Assembly (NCBI RefSeq): GCF_002850255.1
Contig: NZ_CP022522.1
Span: forward strand, 253,049 to 317,048
DNA length: 64,000 nucleotides
Origin: Pseudoalteromonas sp. NC201
GTDB lineage: Bacteria; Pseudomonadota; Gammaproteobacteria; Enterobacterales; Alteromonadaceae
Reading direction: 5' to 3'
Part shown: in pieces, positions 38,258 through 48,681 of the stretch
How positions within the stretch are numbered: position 1 is the stretch's first letter
Layout of the letters: each line of letters opens with the position of its first letter
Notes under the pieces: model-generated
The model's database searches: none
Told to the model about the DNA's origin: nothing
Seen by the model: only the letters and a program-made list of their open reading frames with translations
Position numbers and translations under genes: made by a program

Positions 38258-39919
38258 ATGAGCAATTCAACAACCGGCGCACAACTTGTTATCAAGGTGC
38301 TAGAAGAGCAAGGCGTTAAACACGTATTTGGTTACCCAGGTGGTGCCATCATGCCCATTTATGACGCTTTGTATGGCGCGCCAGTTAAGCATTATTTGAC
38401 TCGTCATGAGCAAGGTGCTGGTTTTGCTGCTGTTGGGTATGCTCGCAGTACTGGCAAGCTTGGGGTTTGTTTTGCCACTTCTGGACCCGGCGCGACGAAC
38501 CTTATCACCGCACTTGCTGATGCCATGATGGATTCAGTTCCGCTATTGGCTATCACTGGGCAAGTGCCGACCGCTGCTATCGGTTCGGATGCCTTTCAAG
38601 AGGTGGATGTACTGGGCATGTCTTTGTCATGTACTAAGCACAGCTACATGGTTGAGCGAGCGGAAGACTTGGCTGAGATATTACAAGAAGCCATGTACTT
38701 AGCGCAGTCTGGCCGACCCGGTCCGGTGTTGGTCGATATTCCCAAAGATATCCAGTTAGCTAAAGTACCTTTTCATCCTTTTGCTGCGCCACAAGACGAA
38801 CAGCCGAAGGTTTCACAAACTGAAGTAGCAAAAGCCAATCAATTATTATGTGACGCTAAACGACCTGTTGCCTACATTGGCGGTGGCGTGCAAAGCGCTG
38901 ATGCGCAGTCACAGCTGATGCAATTTTTAGAAAAGACCCATATGCCGGCCGTATCGACGCTAAAAGCTTTGGGCAGCGTAACGCCGGATTATGATTATGA
39001 CTTAGGAATGCTCGGTATGCACGGTACTCAGGCGGCGAATCTGGCGGTTCAGCAATGCGACTTATTGGTATGTATCGGGGCACGGTTTGACGACCGTGTA
39101 ACGGGGAATTTGGCAAAGTTTGCTGCAGGGGCAAAGGTGATCCATTTAGATATTGACCCTGCAGAAGTGGGTAAACGCAAACCCGCAGCGGCTTCGCTTA
39201 TTGCAGACTTAAAACAGTCATTGCCACAACTTGAGTGTGTGGTTACGAATAGCGAATGGCTAGAGACCATCGAAGCACTGCAACGTCAACATGCATGGCG
39301 TTATGACTATCCTGGCGAAAAAGTATTTGCACCGTATTTGTTAAATCAACTTAGCCAGAAGCTACCCAATACAGCGGTAGTGTGCTGCGATGTAGGCCAA
39401 CATCAAATGTGGGTGGCCCAGCACATGAAATTCAGTCATCCAAGCAATCACTTAAGTAGTGGCGGTGCAGGCACGATGGGATTTGGCTTACCTGCTGCAA
39501 TTGGGGCACAGATAGCACGTCCAGACAACACGGTGATCACGGTATCAGGCGATGGCTCCATCATGATGAATATTCAAGAGTTAGCAACCATCCGCCGTAA
39601 TAACCTGCCAGTTAAAATATTGATATTAGACAATCAAAGGCTGGGTATGGTGAGACAGTGGCAGCAACTCTTTTTTGACGGTCGTTACAGTGAAACCGAC
39701 CTGTCAGACAATCCAGATTTTGTCTCATTGGCTGCCGTGTTCGGTATTCCTGGACAGACAATTACTCATGCAAACCAAGTAGATGATGCCGTTGACGCCA
39801 TAGTGAATGCGCAAGGGCCCTATATTTTACATGCTTGTATCGACGATAAAGAAAACGTATGGCCGCTTGTTCCACCTGGTGCTGCCAATGATGAAATGAT
39901 GACGGAGAGCCTTTCATGA
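38258..39919 (+). CDS. ilvG: Acetolactate synthase II large subunit
   Basis: A 553-residue ThDP enzyme making acetolactate and acetohydroxybutyrate for valine, leucine and isoleucine. It has the catalytic glutamate Glu51 ([10 protein letters not shown]), the FAD-binding middle domain and the ThDP motif [13 protein letters not shown]...NN near 430-460. Unlike in E. coli K-12, the gene is intact with no frameshift. It overlaps ilvM by 4 bases (ATGA), as expected for a catalytic-regulatory pair. First structural gene of ilvGMEDA. Confidence 0.96.
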   Translation: MSNSTTGAQLVIKVLEEQGVKHVFGYPGGAIMPIYDALYGAPVKHYLTRHEQGAGFAAVGYARSTGKLGVCFATSGPGATNLITALADAMMDSVPLLAITGQVPTAAIGSDAFQEVDVLGMSLSCTKHSYMVERAEDLAEILQEAMYLAQSGRPGPVLVDIPKDIQLAKVPFHPFAAPQDEQPKVSQTEVAKANQLLCDAKRPVAYIGGGVQSADAQSQLMQFLEKTHMPAVSTLKALGSVTPDYDYDLGMLGMHGTQAANLAVQQCDLLVCIGARFDDRVTGNLAKFAAGAKVIHLDIDPAEVGKRKPAAASLIADLKQSLPQLECVVTNSEWLETIEALQRQHAWRYDYPGEKVFAPYLLNQLSQKLPNTAVVCCDVGQHQMWVAQHMKFSHPSNHLSSGGAGTMGFGLPAAIGAQIARPDNTVITVSGDGSIMMNIQELATIRRNNLPVKILILDNQRLGMVRQWQQLFFDGRYSETDLSDNPDFVSLAAVFGIPGQTITHANQVDDAVDAIVNAQGPYILHACIDDKENVWPLVPPGAANDEMMTESLS

Positions 39920-40158
39920 AACACCATTTAACCGTTGCAGTAAAACAACAGAGTATCGCAGTGGAGCGCTTTTTACGCGTAGCCAGACATCGCGGATTTC
40001 GCTTAACGAATTTGGAATTACAAGGTCAAGATGACTTATTCCACGTCAAAATGACGGTAGATAGTGACAAACCTATCTATTTATTAACCTCACAACTGAG
40101 TAAGCTAGTAGAAGTGCAAGCGGTTGACTTGCATACACTACAGAAACAGGCAATTTAG
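39916..40158 (+). CDS. ilvM: Acetolactate synthase II small (regulatory) subunit
   Basis: An 80-residue ACT-domain protein that supports the large subunit. The sequence ([18 protein letters not shown] at 13-30) fits the IlvM type, much shorter than IlvN or IlvH. Translationally coupled to ilvG. Confidence 0.92.
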   Translation: MKHHLTVAVKQQSIAVERFLRVARHRGFRLTNLELQGQDDLFHVKMTVDSDKPIYLLTSQLSKLVEVQAVDLHTLQKQAI

Positions 40159-40178
40159 AAGAATTAAGGTAGTTAACA

Positions 40179-41102
40179 ATGACACAAACATCAGAAGTAA
40201 TTTGGCATAACGGTGAAATGGTTCCTTATTTTCAAGCGACCACCCATGTGCTTAGTCATGCTTTACATTATGGCAGCTCAGTTTTTGAAGGGATCCGTGC
40301 TTACGATACGCCAAATGGTCCAGCTGTTTTCCGCTTAACCGATCATATTCAGCGCCTCTTTGATTCCGCGAAGATCTACCGTATGGAAATTCCTTTTACC
40401 CAAGAGGAAGTAATTGCGGCATGTAAAGAGACAATCCGTGCAAATGACTTTACCAATGCTTACCTTCGTCCATTTGCATTTTTAGGTCATGTCGGCCTTG
40501 GTTTAAATCCGAAATCGCACCGTGCAGATATGACAGTCGCTGCGATGGAATGGGGTGCGTACCTTGGTGAAGAAGGCTTAGCGCAAGGTGTTGATGTGTG
40601 TGTTTCTTCTTGGAGCCGCCTTGCACCAAACACCATGCCTACAGCGGCTAAAGCGGGTGGTAACTATTTATCTTCACAGCTTATTTCAGGTGAGGCGAAG
40701 CGTAATGGTTATGTTGAAGGGATCGCGCTTGATGTTAATGGTTATCTGAGCGAAGGTGCTGGTGAGAACTTATTTGTTGTGAAAAAAGGCGTGCTTTACA
40801 CCCCGCCTACCACAGCTTGTATTCTACCAGGTCTTACGCGTGACACTATCATCCATTTGGCGAAAAAACGCGGTTATGAAGTACGTGAAGAGCCGATCGC
40901 TCGCGAAGCGCTTTATCTTGCTGATGAGTTCTTTATGGTTGGTACCGCAGCGGAAGTAGTACCTGTTCGCAGCGTAGATAAAATTACGGTTGGTAATGGT
41001 GGTAGAGGTCCAATTACGGAAGAGTTACAGCAGGCCTATTTCGCTTTGGTTAAAGGTCAAGCTGATGACGAAAATGGCTGGTTAGAGTACGTAAACGAAT
41101 AA
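40179..41102 (+). CDS. ilvE: Branched-chain amino acid aminotransferase
   Basis: A 307-residue class IV PLP aminotransferase, the last step in valine, leucine and isoleucine synthesis. The PLP lysine is Lys158 (PTAAKAGGNY). Class motifs YGSSVFEGIRAY (31-42) and the late EGAGENLF and TTACILPGLTRDT segments are present. Third structural gene of the operon. Confidence 0.97.
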   Translation: MTQTSEVIWHNGEMVPYFQATTHVLSHALHYGSSVFEGIRAYDTPNGPAVFRLTDHIQRLFDSAKIYRMEIPFTQEEVIAACKETIRANDFTNAYLRPFAFLGHVGLGLNPKSHRADMTVAAMEWGAYLGEEGLAQGVDVCVSSWSRLAPNTMPTAAKAGGNYLSSQLISGEAKRNGYVEGIALDVNGYLSEGAGENLFVVKKGVLYTPPTTACILPGLTRDTIIHLAKKRGYEVREEPIAREALYLADEFFMVGTAAEVVPVRSVDKITVGNGGRGPITEELQQAYFALVKGQADDENGWLEYVNE

Positions 41103-41194
41103 TTTTATTGGTATCGGGGTCAAACGGCCCGAACAAAAGCGCATTGTAAATTGTGGGAATGAGGAACTCGGCATAGCCGAGAAAAAGGTGAAAC

Positions 41195-43051
41195 ATGGCT
41201 AAATTACGGAGCAAGACAACTACTGAGGGCAGACAACGCGCGGGAGCTCGTGCATTGTGGCGAGCAACGGGAATGACGGACAGTGATTTCCATAAACCGA
41301 TCGTTGCGGTCGTGAATTCATATACCCAATTTGTTCCGGGTCATGTTCACCTCAATCAACTTAGCGCATTGATGGCTGATGCGATAACAGAAGCTGGCGG
41401 CGTACCTCGCGAATTTAATACCATTGCTATTGATGATGGTATCGCCATGGGTCACGGCGGCATGCTTTACTCGCTTCCGTCTCGAGACTTAATTGCAGAT
41501 TCGGTAGAGTACATGGTTAACGCTCATTGTGCCGATGCTATGGTCTGTATTTCTAACTGCGACAAGATCACCCCTGGTATGCTACTTGCGGCACTGCGGT
41601 TGAATATTCCGGTGATCTTTGTTTCCGGCGGCCCGATGGAAGCGGGAAAAACTCGTTTAGCGGATATCGATCTAAAATTGGATCTTGTCGATGCCATGGT
41701 AAAAGGCGCAGATCCGACGGTGAGTGATGAAGACTCTGAGCAAGTTGAGCGCTCTGCTTGTCCTACTTGTGGTTCGTGTTCAGGCATGTTTACTGCCAAC
41801 TCCATGAACTGTCTTTTAGAAGCGCTGGGCTTAGCGTTACCTGGTAATGGTACGACATTAGCGACACACAAAGACCGCCAACAGCTTTATTTGGGCGCAG
41901 CAAATCGCATCATGGCTTTATGTGATGAGTACTATGGTAAAGACAACGAGCAAGTGCTGCCACGCAACATTGCTAACCAAGCCGCATTTATGAACGCCAT
42001 GACATTAGATATCGCGATGGGCGGTTCATCCAATACCGTGCTGCATTTATTGGCGGCTGCGCAAGAAGGCTTTGTCGATTTTGATATGAATGACATAGAC
42101 CGCTTATCTCGTAGCACACCCTTTTTGTGTAAAGTTGCTCCGGCAACACAACAGTATCACATTGAAGACGTTCACCGTGCTGGCGGCATTATGGCCATTC
42201 TCAACGAGCTGGCCAGAGGCGATAAATTGGACTTGTCGGTGGGGCACGTTGCTGGCGGAAATCTAGGTGAAGTTATTGCGCGTTGGAATGCTGCAGACAG
42301 TGATAATGAACGGGCACAAACTTTCTATCGCGCGGGGCCTGCTGGGATCCGCACTACCCAAGCTATGAGCCAAGAGTATCGCTGGGATGAGCTTGATTTA
42401 GACCGTGAAGGCGGCTGTATTCGCTCTATCGAGCATGCCTTTAGGCAAGATGGCGGCCTTGCAGTATTAAAAGGTAACTTAGCGCCTGATGGTTGTATCG
42501 TGAAAAGTGCCGGGGTGGCCGATGAAATGCTGCGCTTTACGGGGCCCGCTGTAGTATTTGAATCTCAAGACGATGCCGTCGAGGGAATACTGGGTGGCCA
42601 AGTTAAGAAAGGTGATGTAGTGATCATTCGCTACGAAGGGCCTAAAGGTGGTCCGGGTATGCAAGAAATGCTGTATCCAACTAGCTATCTTAAATCGATG
42701 GGGCTAGATAAAGACTGCGCTTTACTTACCGATGGTCGTTTTTCTGGCGGTACTTCTGGACTTTCTATTGGTCATGCGTCTCCAGAAGCTGCCAGTGGTG
42801 GCAATTTGGCGCTGGTTGAAAACGGCGATGTTGTCGCCATCGACATCTATAATCGCAGTATTGACGTTAAACTGGACGACACCGAGTTGGCGCTGCGCCA
42901 TGAAAAGCAACTCGCTCGTGGTAAAGAAGCGTACAAACCAGTTAACAGAGAACGTTATGTGAGTCCCGCACTAAAAGCCTATGCACTGTTAGCAACGAGT
43001 GCCGACAAAGGCGCGGTACGTGACTTACAAAAACTAGAGGAGTTAGGCTAG
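41195..43051 (+). CDS. ilvD: Dihydroxy-acid dehydratase
   Basis: A 618-residue iron-sulfur enzyme converting dihydroxy acids to 2-keto acids. Cluster cysteines appear in [11 protein letters not shown] (near 119-129) and [11 protein letters not shown] (near 189-199), and the C-terminal [11 protein letters not shown] motif is intact. A gap of 92 bases after ilvE contains no gene. ilvA starts 2 bases after its stop. Confidence 0.97.
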   Translation: MAKLRSKTTTEGRQRAGARALWRATGMTDSDFHKPIVAVVNSYTQFVPGHVHLNQLSALMADAITEAGGVPREFNTIAIDDGIAMGHGGMLYSLPSRDLIADSVEYMVNAHCADAMVCISNCDKITPGMLLAALRLNIPVIFVSGGPMEAGKTRLADIDLKLDLVDAMVKGADPTVSDEDSEQVERSACPTCGSCSGMFTANSMNCLLEALGLALPGNGTTLATHKDRQQLYLGAANRIMALCDEYYGKDNEQVLPRNIANQAAFMNAMTLDIAMGGSSNTVLHLLAAAQEGFVDFDMNDIDRLSRSTPFLCKVAPATQQYHIEDVHRAGGIMAILNELARGDKLDLSVGHVAGGNLGEVIARWNAADSDNERAQTFYRAGPAGIRTTQAMSQEYRWDELDLDREGGCIRSIEHAFRQDGGLAVLKGNLAPDGCIVKSAGVADEMLRFTGPAVVFESQDDAVEGILGGQVKKGDVVIIRYEGPKGGPGMQEMLYPTSYLKSMGLDKDCALLTDGRFSGGTSGLSIGHASPEAASGGNLALVENGDVVAIDIYNRSIDVKLDDTELALRHEKQLARGKEAYKPVNRERYVSPALKAYALLATSADKGAVRDLQKLEELG

Positions 43052-43053
43052 CG

Positions 43054-44595
43054 ATGGTTTCCCAAGAGCTTGATTACTTTAGAGCCATTATTCAGGCGAA
43101 TGTGGCACCGCTCGTTGAGGTAACGCAAGTGAATCAATTAGAGCAAATGTCCGCCCAGCTTGGTAACCAAATTTGGCTAAAAAGAGAAGATCAACAGCCG
43201 GTCTATTCTTTCAAATTGCGTGGTGCGTATAACAAGCTACGTCAGTTGCCGAAAGGAGCGCAGGTGTATACTGCTTCTGCGGGTAATCATGCTCAAGGGG
43301 TTGCACTAAGTGCAACGCATCTAGGTCAGCACGCCACCATTGTAATGCCTGTGACTACGCCAGAGATCAAGGTCAACGCGGTTCGTAAACTCGGTGGTGA
43401 AGTGATCTTACACGGCCATCACTTCGATGCGGCAAAGCAGTACGCGCTAGATCTTTGTGCAGCGCAAAGTGGTGTTTTTGTCCCGCCGTTTGATGATAAA
43501 GATGTGATCATCGGCCAAGGTACGGTGGCGCGAGAGTTAATTCAGCAACTTGATGAACTAGATGTCGTATTTATTCCTGTAGGAGGTGGTGGTTTGCTTG
43601 CGGGAATGGCGGTGTATTTGAAGTCACTTCGCCCTGATATCCGTATTATTGGGGTAGAAGCTGAGGACAGTGCATGCCTTAAAGCCGCGCTTGAAGCGGG
43701 AGAGCCCGTGGAGCTTGAGCGAGTCGGTGGCTTTGCGGACGGCGTGGCGGTAAAGCTTATTGGTACAGAAACTTTTCGATTAGCACAAAAGTTCTGCGAC
43801 GAAGTCGTGACGGTTAATGCCGATGAAATTTGTGCGGCGGTTCAAGATATTTTTGTGGAGACGAGAGCAACTGCAGAGCCTTCCGGCGCGTTATCAACTG
43901 CGGGCTTGAAGAAGTGGCTCGCGCAAACGGGCGAAAAGGGGCTGAGTGTTGCGGCTATCTTGTCAGGCGCTAATTTAAACTTCGATCGGTTGAGGTATAT
44001 CGCCGAAAGAACGGCGCTAGGTGCTAAACATGAAGCATTGCTCGGGGTGACTATTCCTGAAGAAAAAGGCAGCTTTAAGCGTTTTTGTCACTCTCTTGGT
44101 GGCCGAGCGATCACTGAGTTTAACTATCGCTATGCCGGCTGTGGCGAAGCGCAAATTTTTGTTGGTGTCGGGCTTAGAAATGGCCAGCAAGAACTAACTG
44201 AGTTAACCGCCTCGTTGCATCAAAATGGCTATCTGTTTGACGACTTATCAGATAACGAACTGGCAAAGTTACATGTGAGATATATGGTGGGTGGTAAACC
44301 ACCAAGCGTCATGAATGAGCGTTTATTGCGGTTTGAATTTCCTGAATATCCAGGCGCATTAGCGCGCTTTTTAGACATGCTCGGCTGTAATTGGAATATT
44401 ACTTTATTTCATTATCGCAATCACGGTGCGGCACAGGGTAATGTGTTAGCCGCTTTTGAAGTTGAGCCCAGTGATTATGAGCGTTTTGATGAACATCTTG
44501 CAAAGTTAGCGTATCAATTTCAAGAAGAAACAAATAACCCGTGTTTTACACGCTTTTTGCATGGCGAGCAGTTAACAAAGCAAAAGGCTGGATAA
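43054..44595 (+). CDS. ilvA: Threonine ammonia-lyase, biosynthetic
   Basis: A 513-residue PLP enzyme deaminating threonine to 2-oxobutanoate, the first step toward isoleucine. PLP lysine Lys54 (YSFKLRGAYN), the GGGGL phosphate loop (near 178-182), and two C-terminal ACT-like regulatory domains (about 325-500; FPEYPGALARFLDML) for isoleucine feedback are visible. Last gene of ilvGMEDA. Confidence 0.96.
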   Translation: MVSQELDYFRAIIQANVAPLVEVTQVNQLEQMSAQLGNQIWLKREDQQPVYSFKLRGAYNKLRQLPKGAQVYTASAGNHAQGVALSATHLGQHATIVMPVTTPEIKVNAVRKLGGEVILHGHHFDAAKQYALDLCAAQSGVFVPPFDDKDVIIGQGTVARELIQQLDELDVVFIPVGGGGLLAGMAVYLKSLRPDIRIIGVEAEDSACLKAALEAGEPVELERVGGFADGVAVKLIGTETFRLAQKFCDEVVTVNADEICAAVQDIFVETRATAEPSGALSTAGLKKWLAQTGEKGLSVAAILSGANLNFDRLRYIAERTALGAKHEALLGVTIPEEKGSFKRFCHSLGGRAITEFNYRYAGCGEAQIFVGVGLRNGQQELTELTASLHQNGYLFDDLSDNELAKLHVRYMVGGKPPSVMNERLLRFEFPEYPGALARFLDMLGCNWNITLFHYRNHGAAQGNVLAAFEVEPSDYERFDEHLAKLAYQFQEETNNPCFTRFLHGEQLTKQKAG

Positions 44596-44652
44596 TAAGT
44601 ACTGAGTTAGGTACGCTGGTCATGAAAGTATCTAATTTTATCAGTGAATTAC

Positions 44653-45087
44653 ATGATTAGAAAAAGAACAAATAAGGACATCTTCATCACGTTAGTTGCA
44701 AGGCTTGTATTGTTTGCGGGCTTATATTTTGGTGTGAGCGCGCTTTGGCCAGACCTGATCGAGCACACACTTTTCTTGCCAATTGCGCTTGTAATAACAA
44801 TGATATCGGTCGTATTCCGAGGCGATTTTGATACCAACAGACGCCCAGAGCAGATGTTATTAAAAGAGGGCGAGAAGTTAATACTCATCTACGGGGAAAA
44901 TAAAACTATGATGCCAATAGCACAAGTTGAGTCTGTCGCTATCGATGAGAATTATCTTGGGATCATCGAGAAGAATAATGGTAATGGCTATGACATTATG
45001 TGTAAAGGCAGCCAAGAGCAGATCTATCATCACCTTAAGAACATACTAGGTACACATATAGAGAATTGTAAAGTACAACTGCTTTGA
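44653..45087 (+). CDS. Hypothetical membrane-anchored protein
   Basis: A 144-residue protein I do not recognise. Two hydrophobic segments (about 10-31 and 40-56) are followed by a soluble domain (about 60-144) of mixed alternating polarity that could be a small PH-like beta sandwich (EKLILIYGENKTMMPIAQVESV). The start at 44653 (ATG) is preferred to the GTG three codons upstream; neither has a strong ribosome site. It follows ilvA by 57 bases without an obvious terminator, so it may be cotranscribed weakly. Confidence 0.55.
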   Translation: MIRKRTNKDIFITLVARLVLFAGLYFGVSALWPDLIEHTLFLPIALVITMISVVFRGDFDTNRRPEQMLLKEGEKLILIYGENKTMMPIAQVESVAIDENYLGIIEKNNGNGYDIMCKGSQEQIYHHLKNILGTHIENCKVQLL

Positions 45088-45206
45088 GCCCTAGTCAGCT
45101 AAAGTAGCACTTAGCTTACTGTTATATTCAATACTTATCCAATCTTAATGGCAGCCTGAGCACTGTAAACTATAGTTAGCTATTATCAGTTGAAAAACGC
45201 AAGGAT

Positions 45207-46262
45207 ATGATGTTTAGGTACTATGTTGCGTTATTACTTTTATTTTTGAGCACTCAAATTGCAGCCCTTGAAAAAGTCACATTACAGTTAAAGTGGACAC
45301 ATCAATTTCAGTTTGCTGGTTACTATATGGCAAAGGAAAAAGGGTTTTATCATAGGGAAGGGTTAGACGTTCATATTCTTCCTGCCGATCCCAATAATCC
45401 TAACGTTGATTTTCGTGTGTTATATGGTCAAGCTCAGTTTGGTGTGTTTCACTCAGGCCTCTTAAAACAAAGACTCAATGGTAAACCCTTTGTGGCGCTT
45501 GCTGCGATACTACAGTCTTCTCCTTATTGTTGGATGGTAAGAGCCGACAGTGATATTTATGTTCCTCGTGATTTTCAGGGGAAACGCCTCAGTCATTTAG
45601 GACACACAGAAAACGGTGAGTTGCTCATGATGTTGCAACGTGCCGGCGTCAATACACAAAATATGCGCTTGTATTCAGGCAATGAGCCACTGAAAGACTT
45701 TATCGCTGGTAAATTTGATGCGATGCAAGTTTATAGCACCAATGAGCCCTATGCAGTACAGCAAAGCGGTCTATCAACCCGTGAAATTTGCCCAAAGCAG
45801 TTTGGCTTAAACGTTTATGCTGACGTGCTCTTTACTACGGAAAGCGTACTAGAAAACCGCCCTGAGCTTGTTAAACGCTTTCGTCGTGCGAGCCTTAAAG
45901 GTTGGCGATACGCTATGTTACATCTAGAAGAAACCTTAGCGATAACGAAGCAGCAATACGCTACCCAAAAATCCTTGGAACAGCTCGCATTTGAGGCAGA
46001 GAAGTTAAGGGAGTTCATAAAGGTGGCTAATATTCCAATTGGAACAATGTCAACGGCAAAATGGCAATGGATAGCACAGCTATATCACTTAGATGTGAGT
46101 CAGTTTCATGAACACAAAGCGCGCTTTATTTATTCAGAAGTGAAGAATGAACAACCTAAGTTATCTTGGGTGTTGATTATTGCAGCGATTTTGACATTGG
46201 TTTGTATTCCAATGTATATCCACTTAATTTTTTCTCGTAAATATCATCAACAATTACGCTAG
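45207..46262 (+). CDS. NMT1/THI5-like periplasmic binding domain protein with C-terminal membrane anchor
   Basis: A 351-residue protein with a signal peptide (YYVALLLLFLSTQIAA) and an NMT1/THI5-type substrate-binding domain (residues about 22-310). The start of the domain, VTLQLKWTHQFQFAGYYMAKEKGFY, is diagnostic. A single membrane span (about 320-342) and only nine cytoplasmic residues (RKYHQQLR) follow. The layout matches the sensor half of NMT1-TM-GGDEF or NMT1-TM-kinase receptors, here without output domain. No ABC permease or ATPase is nearby, so transport is unlikely to be its sole role. It may be a truncated sensor or a membrane-tethered binding protein. Confidence 0.75.
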   Translation: MMFRYYVALLLLFLSTQIAALEKVTLQLKWTHQFQFAGYYMAKEKGFYHREGLDVHILPADPNNPNVDFRVLYGQAQFGVFHSGLLKQRLNGKPFVALAAILQSSPYCWMVRADSDIYVPRDFQGKRLSHLGHTENGELLMMLQRAGVNTQNMRLYSGNEPLKDFIAGKFDAMQVYSTNEPYAVQQSGLSTREICPKQFGLNVYADVLFTTESVLENRPELVKRFRRASLKGWRYAMLHLEETLAITKQQYATQKSLEQLAFEAEKLREFIKVANIPIGTMSTAKWQWIAQLYHLDVSQFHEHKARFIYSEVKNEQPKLSWVLIIAAILTLVCIPMYIHLIFSRKYHQQLR

Positions 46263-46289
46263 AATAAGGGTATTGTTTCCCTGACAACC

Positions 46290-47486
46290 GTGGCCATTGT
46301 GGAACCGAGCAAACGCTTTCAACTTCTAGATAAATTATTATTCGATACCCGACAATATTGGCAAGTCGTTGCTTTTGAGCATCTCACTATTCCTTGGCCA
46401 CAACTACAATCTGAATTACTGCGATTAAGCGACGATGCAGTATCAACATTAGACAGTGACACTGATGCCCTTTATACTTTTTTTAGTCGCTATATTCCCG
46501 AACTTGAACAACTTACGGTCTTAAGTGCTTTACCGCAAAAAGTGGGCCGTAGAGATGAGTTACCGTTTTGGCTGAGCAATGGCATAAAGGGACGTAAATT
46601 AGAGCAACTTCAAGACTTTGTTGCCGCAGTAAACGAAACTAAAGCATCGGTACTAGAGTGGTGCGCAGGTAAAGGTCATTTAGGCCGATTGCTTTCTTAT
46701 CATGGCGCGCCTGAAGTGAACAGTATTGAGCTTCAAGCGGATCTGTGTCGACAAGGAGAGGAAAGTGCGAAGCGGCAAAATCTAAACTTGCATTTTCATT
46801 GTGCCGACGTGTTGAAAGATGACATACATCACCACTTCGTTGAAAACCGCCATGGTATTGCCCTGCATGCATGTGGTGAATTACATCGTGTATTTATGCA
46901 CCAAGCAGTGGCGAATGGCATGAAAAAGCTATCGCTCTCTCCATGCTGCTATCACTTATTTACACCACCTGATTATCAAGCCATGAGTGTTGAAGCACAG
47001 CAGAGTCAGCTCAACTTATCTCATCACGATATGAAGTTAGCGCTGCAAGAGACAGTTACAGCACCCGGGAGAGTGGCACAAGTACGTAAAAAAGAGGTGA
47101 GTTGGCGCTTAGGGTTTGATGCGCTGCGCAGAGAACTTACCGCAGATAAACATTACGTGAGTGTGCCTTCGGTCAATAAGGCTATTTTTTCGGGGTCGTT
47201 TAGTGAATTCTGTTATTGGGCAGCTGAGCAGAAGCAGCTCGTCCTACCTGACGGAATTGATTTTGACCAATATGAACGTATTGGGCGTGAACGAAAGCAA
47301 GTAACGGACAGAATTGAGCTAGTACGACACGTGTTTCGTCGTGCGATTGAGATCTGGTTGGTCCTGGATAGGGTTTTATATCTGCAAGCAGCTGGGTATG
47401 ATGTCACCCTTAGTACTTTTTGCGAAAAGTCGCTCACCCCAAGGAATATTTTGATACAGGCTGAACGTCAGTCGGAGAACCATTAA
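46290..47486 (+). CDS. Class I SAM-dependent methyltransferase, METTL25-like
   Basis: A 398-residue protein. The SAM-binding motif VLEWCAGKGHLGRLLSYHG lies near 120-138, preceded by a helical N-terminal domain. Two further family features, LHACGELHR and SPCCYHLF (around 195-230), resemble METTL25/RRNAD1-type methyltransferases. The likely substrate (RNA or protein) is unknown. It begins with GTG without a good ribosome site; the GTG three codons later is an alternative. The stop overlaps the ATG of the carbonic anhydrase gene by one base, suggesting an operon. Confidence 0.7.
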   Translation: MAIVEPSKRFQLLDKLLFDTRQYWQVVAFEHLTIPWPQLQSELLRLSDDAVSTLDSDTDALYTFFSRYIPELEQLTVLSALPQKVGRRDELPFWLSNGIKGRKLEQLQDFVAAVNETKASVLEWCAGKGHLGRLLSYHGAPEVNSIELQADLCRQGEESAKRQNLNLHFHCADVLKDDIHHHFVENRHGIALHACGELHRVFMHQAVANGMKKLSLSPCCYHLFTPPDYQAMSVEAQQSQLNLSHHDMKLALQETVTAPGRVAQVRKKEVSWRLGFDALRRELTADKHYVSVPSVNKAIFSGSFSEFCYWAAEQKQLVLPDGIDFDQYERIGRERKQVTDRIELVRHVFRRAIEIWLVLDRVLYLQAAGYDVTLSTFCEKSLTPRNILIQAERQSENH

Positions 47487-48154
47487 TGTGTAATACGAGC
47501 CCAAGTCCACTGAGTCACTTACTCGATAATAATAAACAGTGGGCAGATCGCACCAATGCCAGTGATCCTGAGTTTTTCAAAAAACTGTCGCAACAACAGA
47601 ATCCAGATTATCTATGGATCGGCTGCTCTGACTCTCGTGTGCCTGCCAACGAGATTGTTGACTTAATGCCTGGAGAATTGTTTGTTCACCGCAATGTTGC
47701 CAATGTCGTGGTGCATACTGATCACAACTGTTTGTCGGTCATGCAGTATGCGGTTGAGGTGCTCAAAGTAGATCACATTATGGTGGTCGGTCACTACGGT
47801 TGCGGTGGAGTGCAAGCGGTGCTCGATAATGCTAAGTTTGGCCTTATCGATAACTGGCTGCGTCATGTCGCTGATGTGAAAGAGAAACACCAAGCGATTA
47901 TTGAACAAGTGAGCAAAGAAAAGCAGTGTGCGGCGCTTTGCGAGTTAAATGTGATAGAACAGGTGCGTAACGTGTGTCAGAGCAATATCGTTCAAGATGC
48001 TTGGCAGCGAGGTCAAGCTTTGACGGTACACGGGTGGGTTTATGGCCTTGCTGATGGCCTCTTAAATGAGGTGGTGAACGCCGTAGAAAATATGGAGCAA
48101 CTGTCGCTTTGCTATGAAAAGTCTCTGCTTGGTGTGAACCAGCGCTATTGCTAG
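47486..48154 (+). CDS. can: Beta-class carbonic anhydrase
   Basis: A 222-residue zinc enzyme that interconverts CO2 and bicarbonate. The ligands Cys47, His103 and Cys106 and the Asp49-Arg51 dyad are in WIGCSDSRVPA and VGHYGCGGVQ. The length and the PGELFVHRNVANVV segment match the E. coli Can type. Coupled to the preceding methyltransferase gene by stop-start overlap. Confidence 0.95.
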   Translation: MCNTSPSPLSHLLDNNKQWADRTNASDPEFFKKLSQQQNPDYLWIGCSDSRVPANEIVDLMPGELFVHRNVANVVVHTDHNCLSVMQYAVEVLKVDHIMVVGHYGCGGVQAVLDNAKFGLIDNWLRHVADVKEKHQAIIEQVSKEKQCAALCELNVIEQVRNVCQSNIVQDAWQRGQALTVHGWVYGLADGLLNEVVNAVENMEQLSLCYEKSLLGVNQRYC

Positions 48155-48220
48155 GGTCAACAGAGTTTAGAGATTGCGTGCGCCACAAGCGCACGCTTTA
48201 CTATCCGAAGCTGTGGTTGC

Positions 48221-48490
48221 TTATTTCTGCGAGTCGGATGCTTGGCTGGCAAGTTGTGCTTCTAACTGCGCCACTTTTTCTTCAAGTTCAACCAATTTTT
48301 CACGCGTGCGGATCAGCACTTTGCTTTGAATATCAAACTCTTCTCTGCTAACAAAATCCATTTCTGATAATTTGCTCTGGATCGCCTGTTTCGTTCTTGC
48401 TTCAAATGTTTCAGCAAGATTTTTTACGCCCTGTGGCATGTTACTGGAAATTTGCTTAGCAATTTCTTCAATTTTGGCTGGATTAATCAT
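48221..48490 (-). CDS. ubiK: Ubiquinone biosynthesis accessory factor UbiK
   Basis: An 89-residue coiled-coil protein (BMFP/YqiC family), beginning MINPAKIEEIAKQISSNMP with an amphipathic helix, then a heptad-rich helix from about 50. In E. coli UbiK binds UbiJ in the aerobic ubiquinone synthesis complex. Single gene, convergent with can. Confidence 0.9.
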   Translation of the reverse strand: MINPAKIEEIAKQISSNMPQGVKNLAETFEARTKQAIQSKLSEMDFVSREEFDIQSKVLIRTREKLVELEEKVAQLEAQLASQASDSQK

Positions 48491-48681
48491 CTTCTTACCT
48501 TAGCTTGCGAGTCAGTATACAAAGTCCATCTTACCTTATGCGCCGCAGACGGAAAAGGTTCGCTTCATAGTTTTACATGGATACGATAAACTAGGGCCTG
48601 TTTATAAGAATTCCTCAACCCCTCAGCACTGACAGTTGTAGCCAACATTGTGCCAAGCGAGAAGATAACCGGATTAGTTGC

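Noticed and set aside
47898..48194. Minus-strand frame opposite the carbonic anhydrase gene
   Set aside because: Shadow frame without homology; the plus-strand gene has all catalytic residues.
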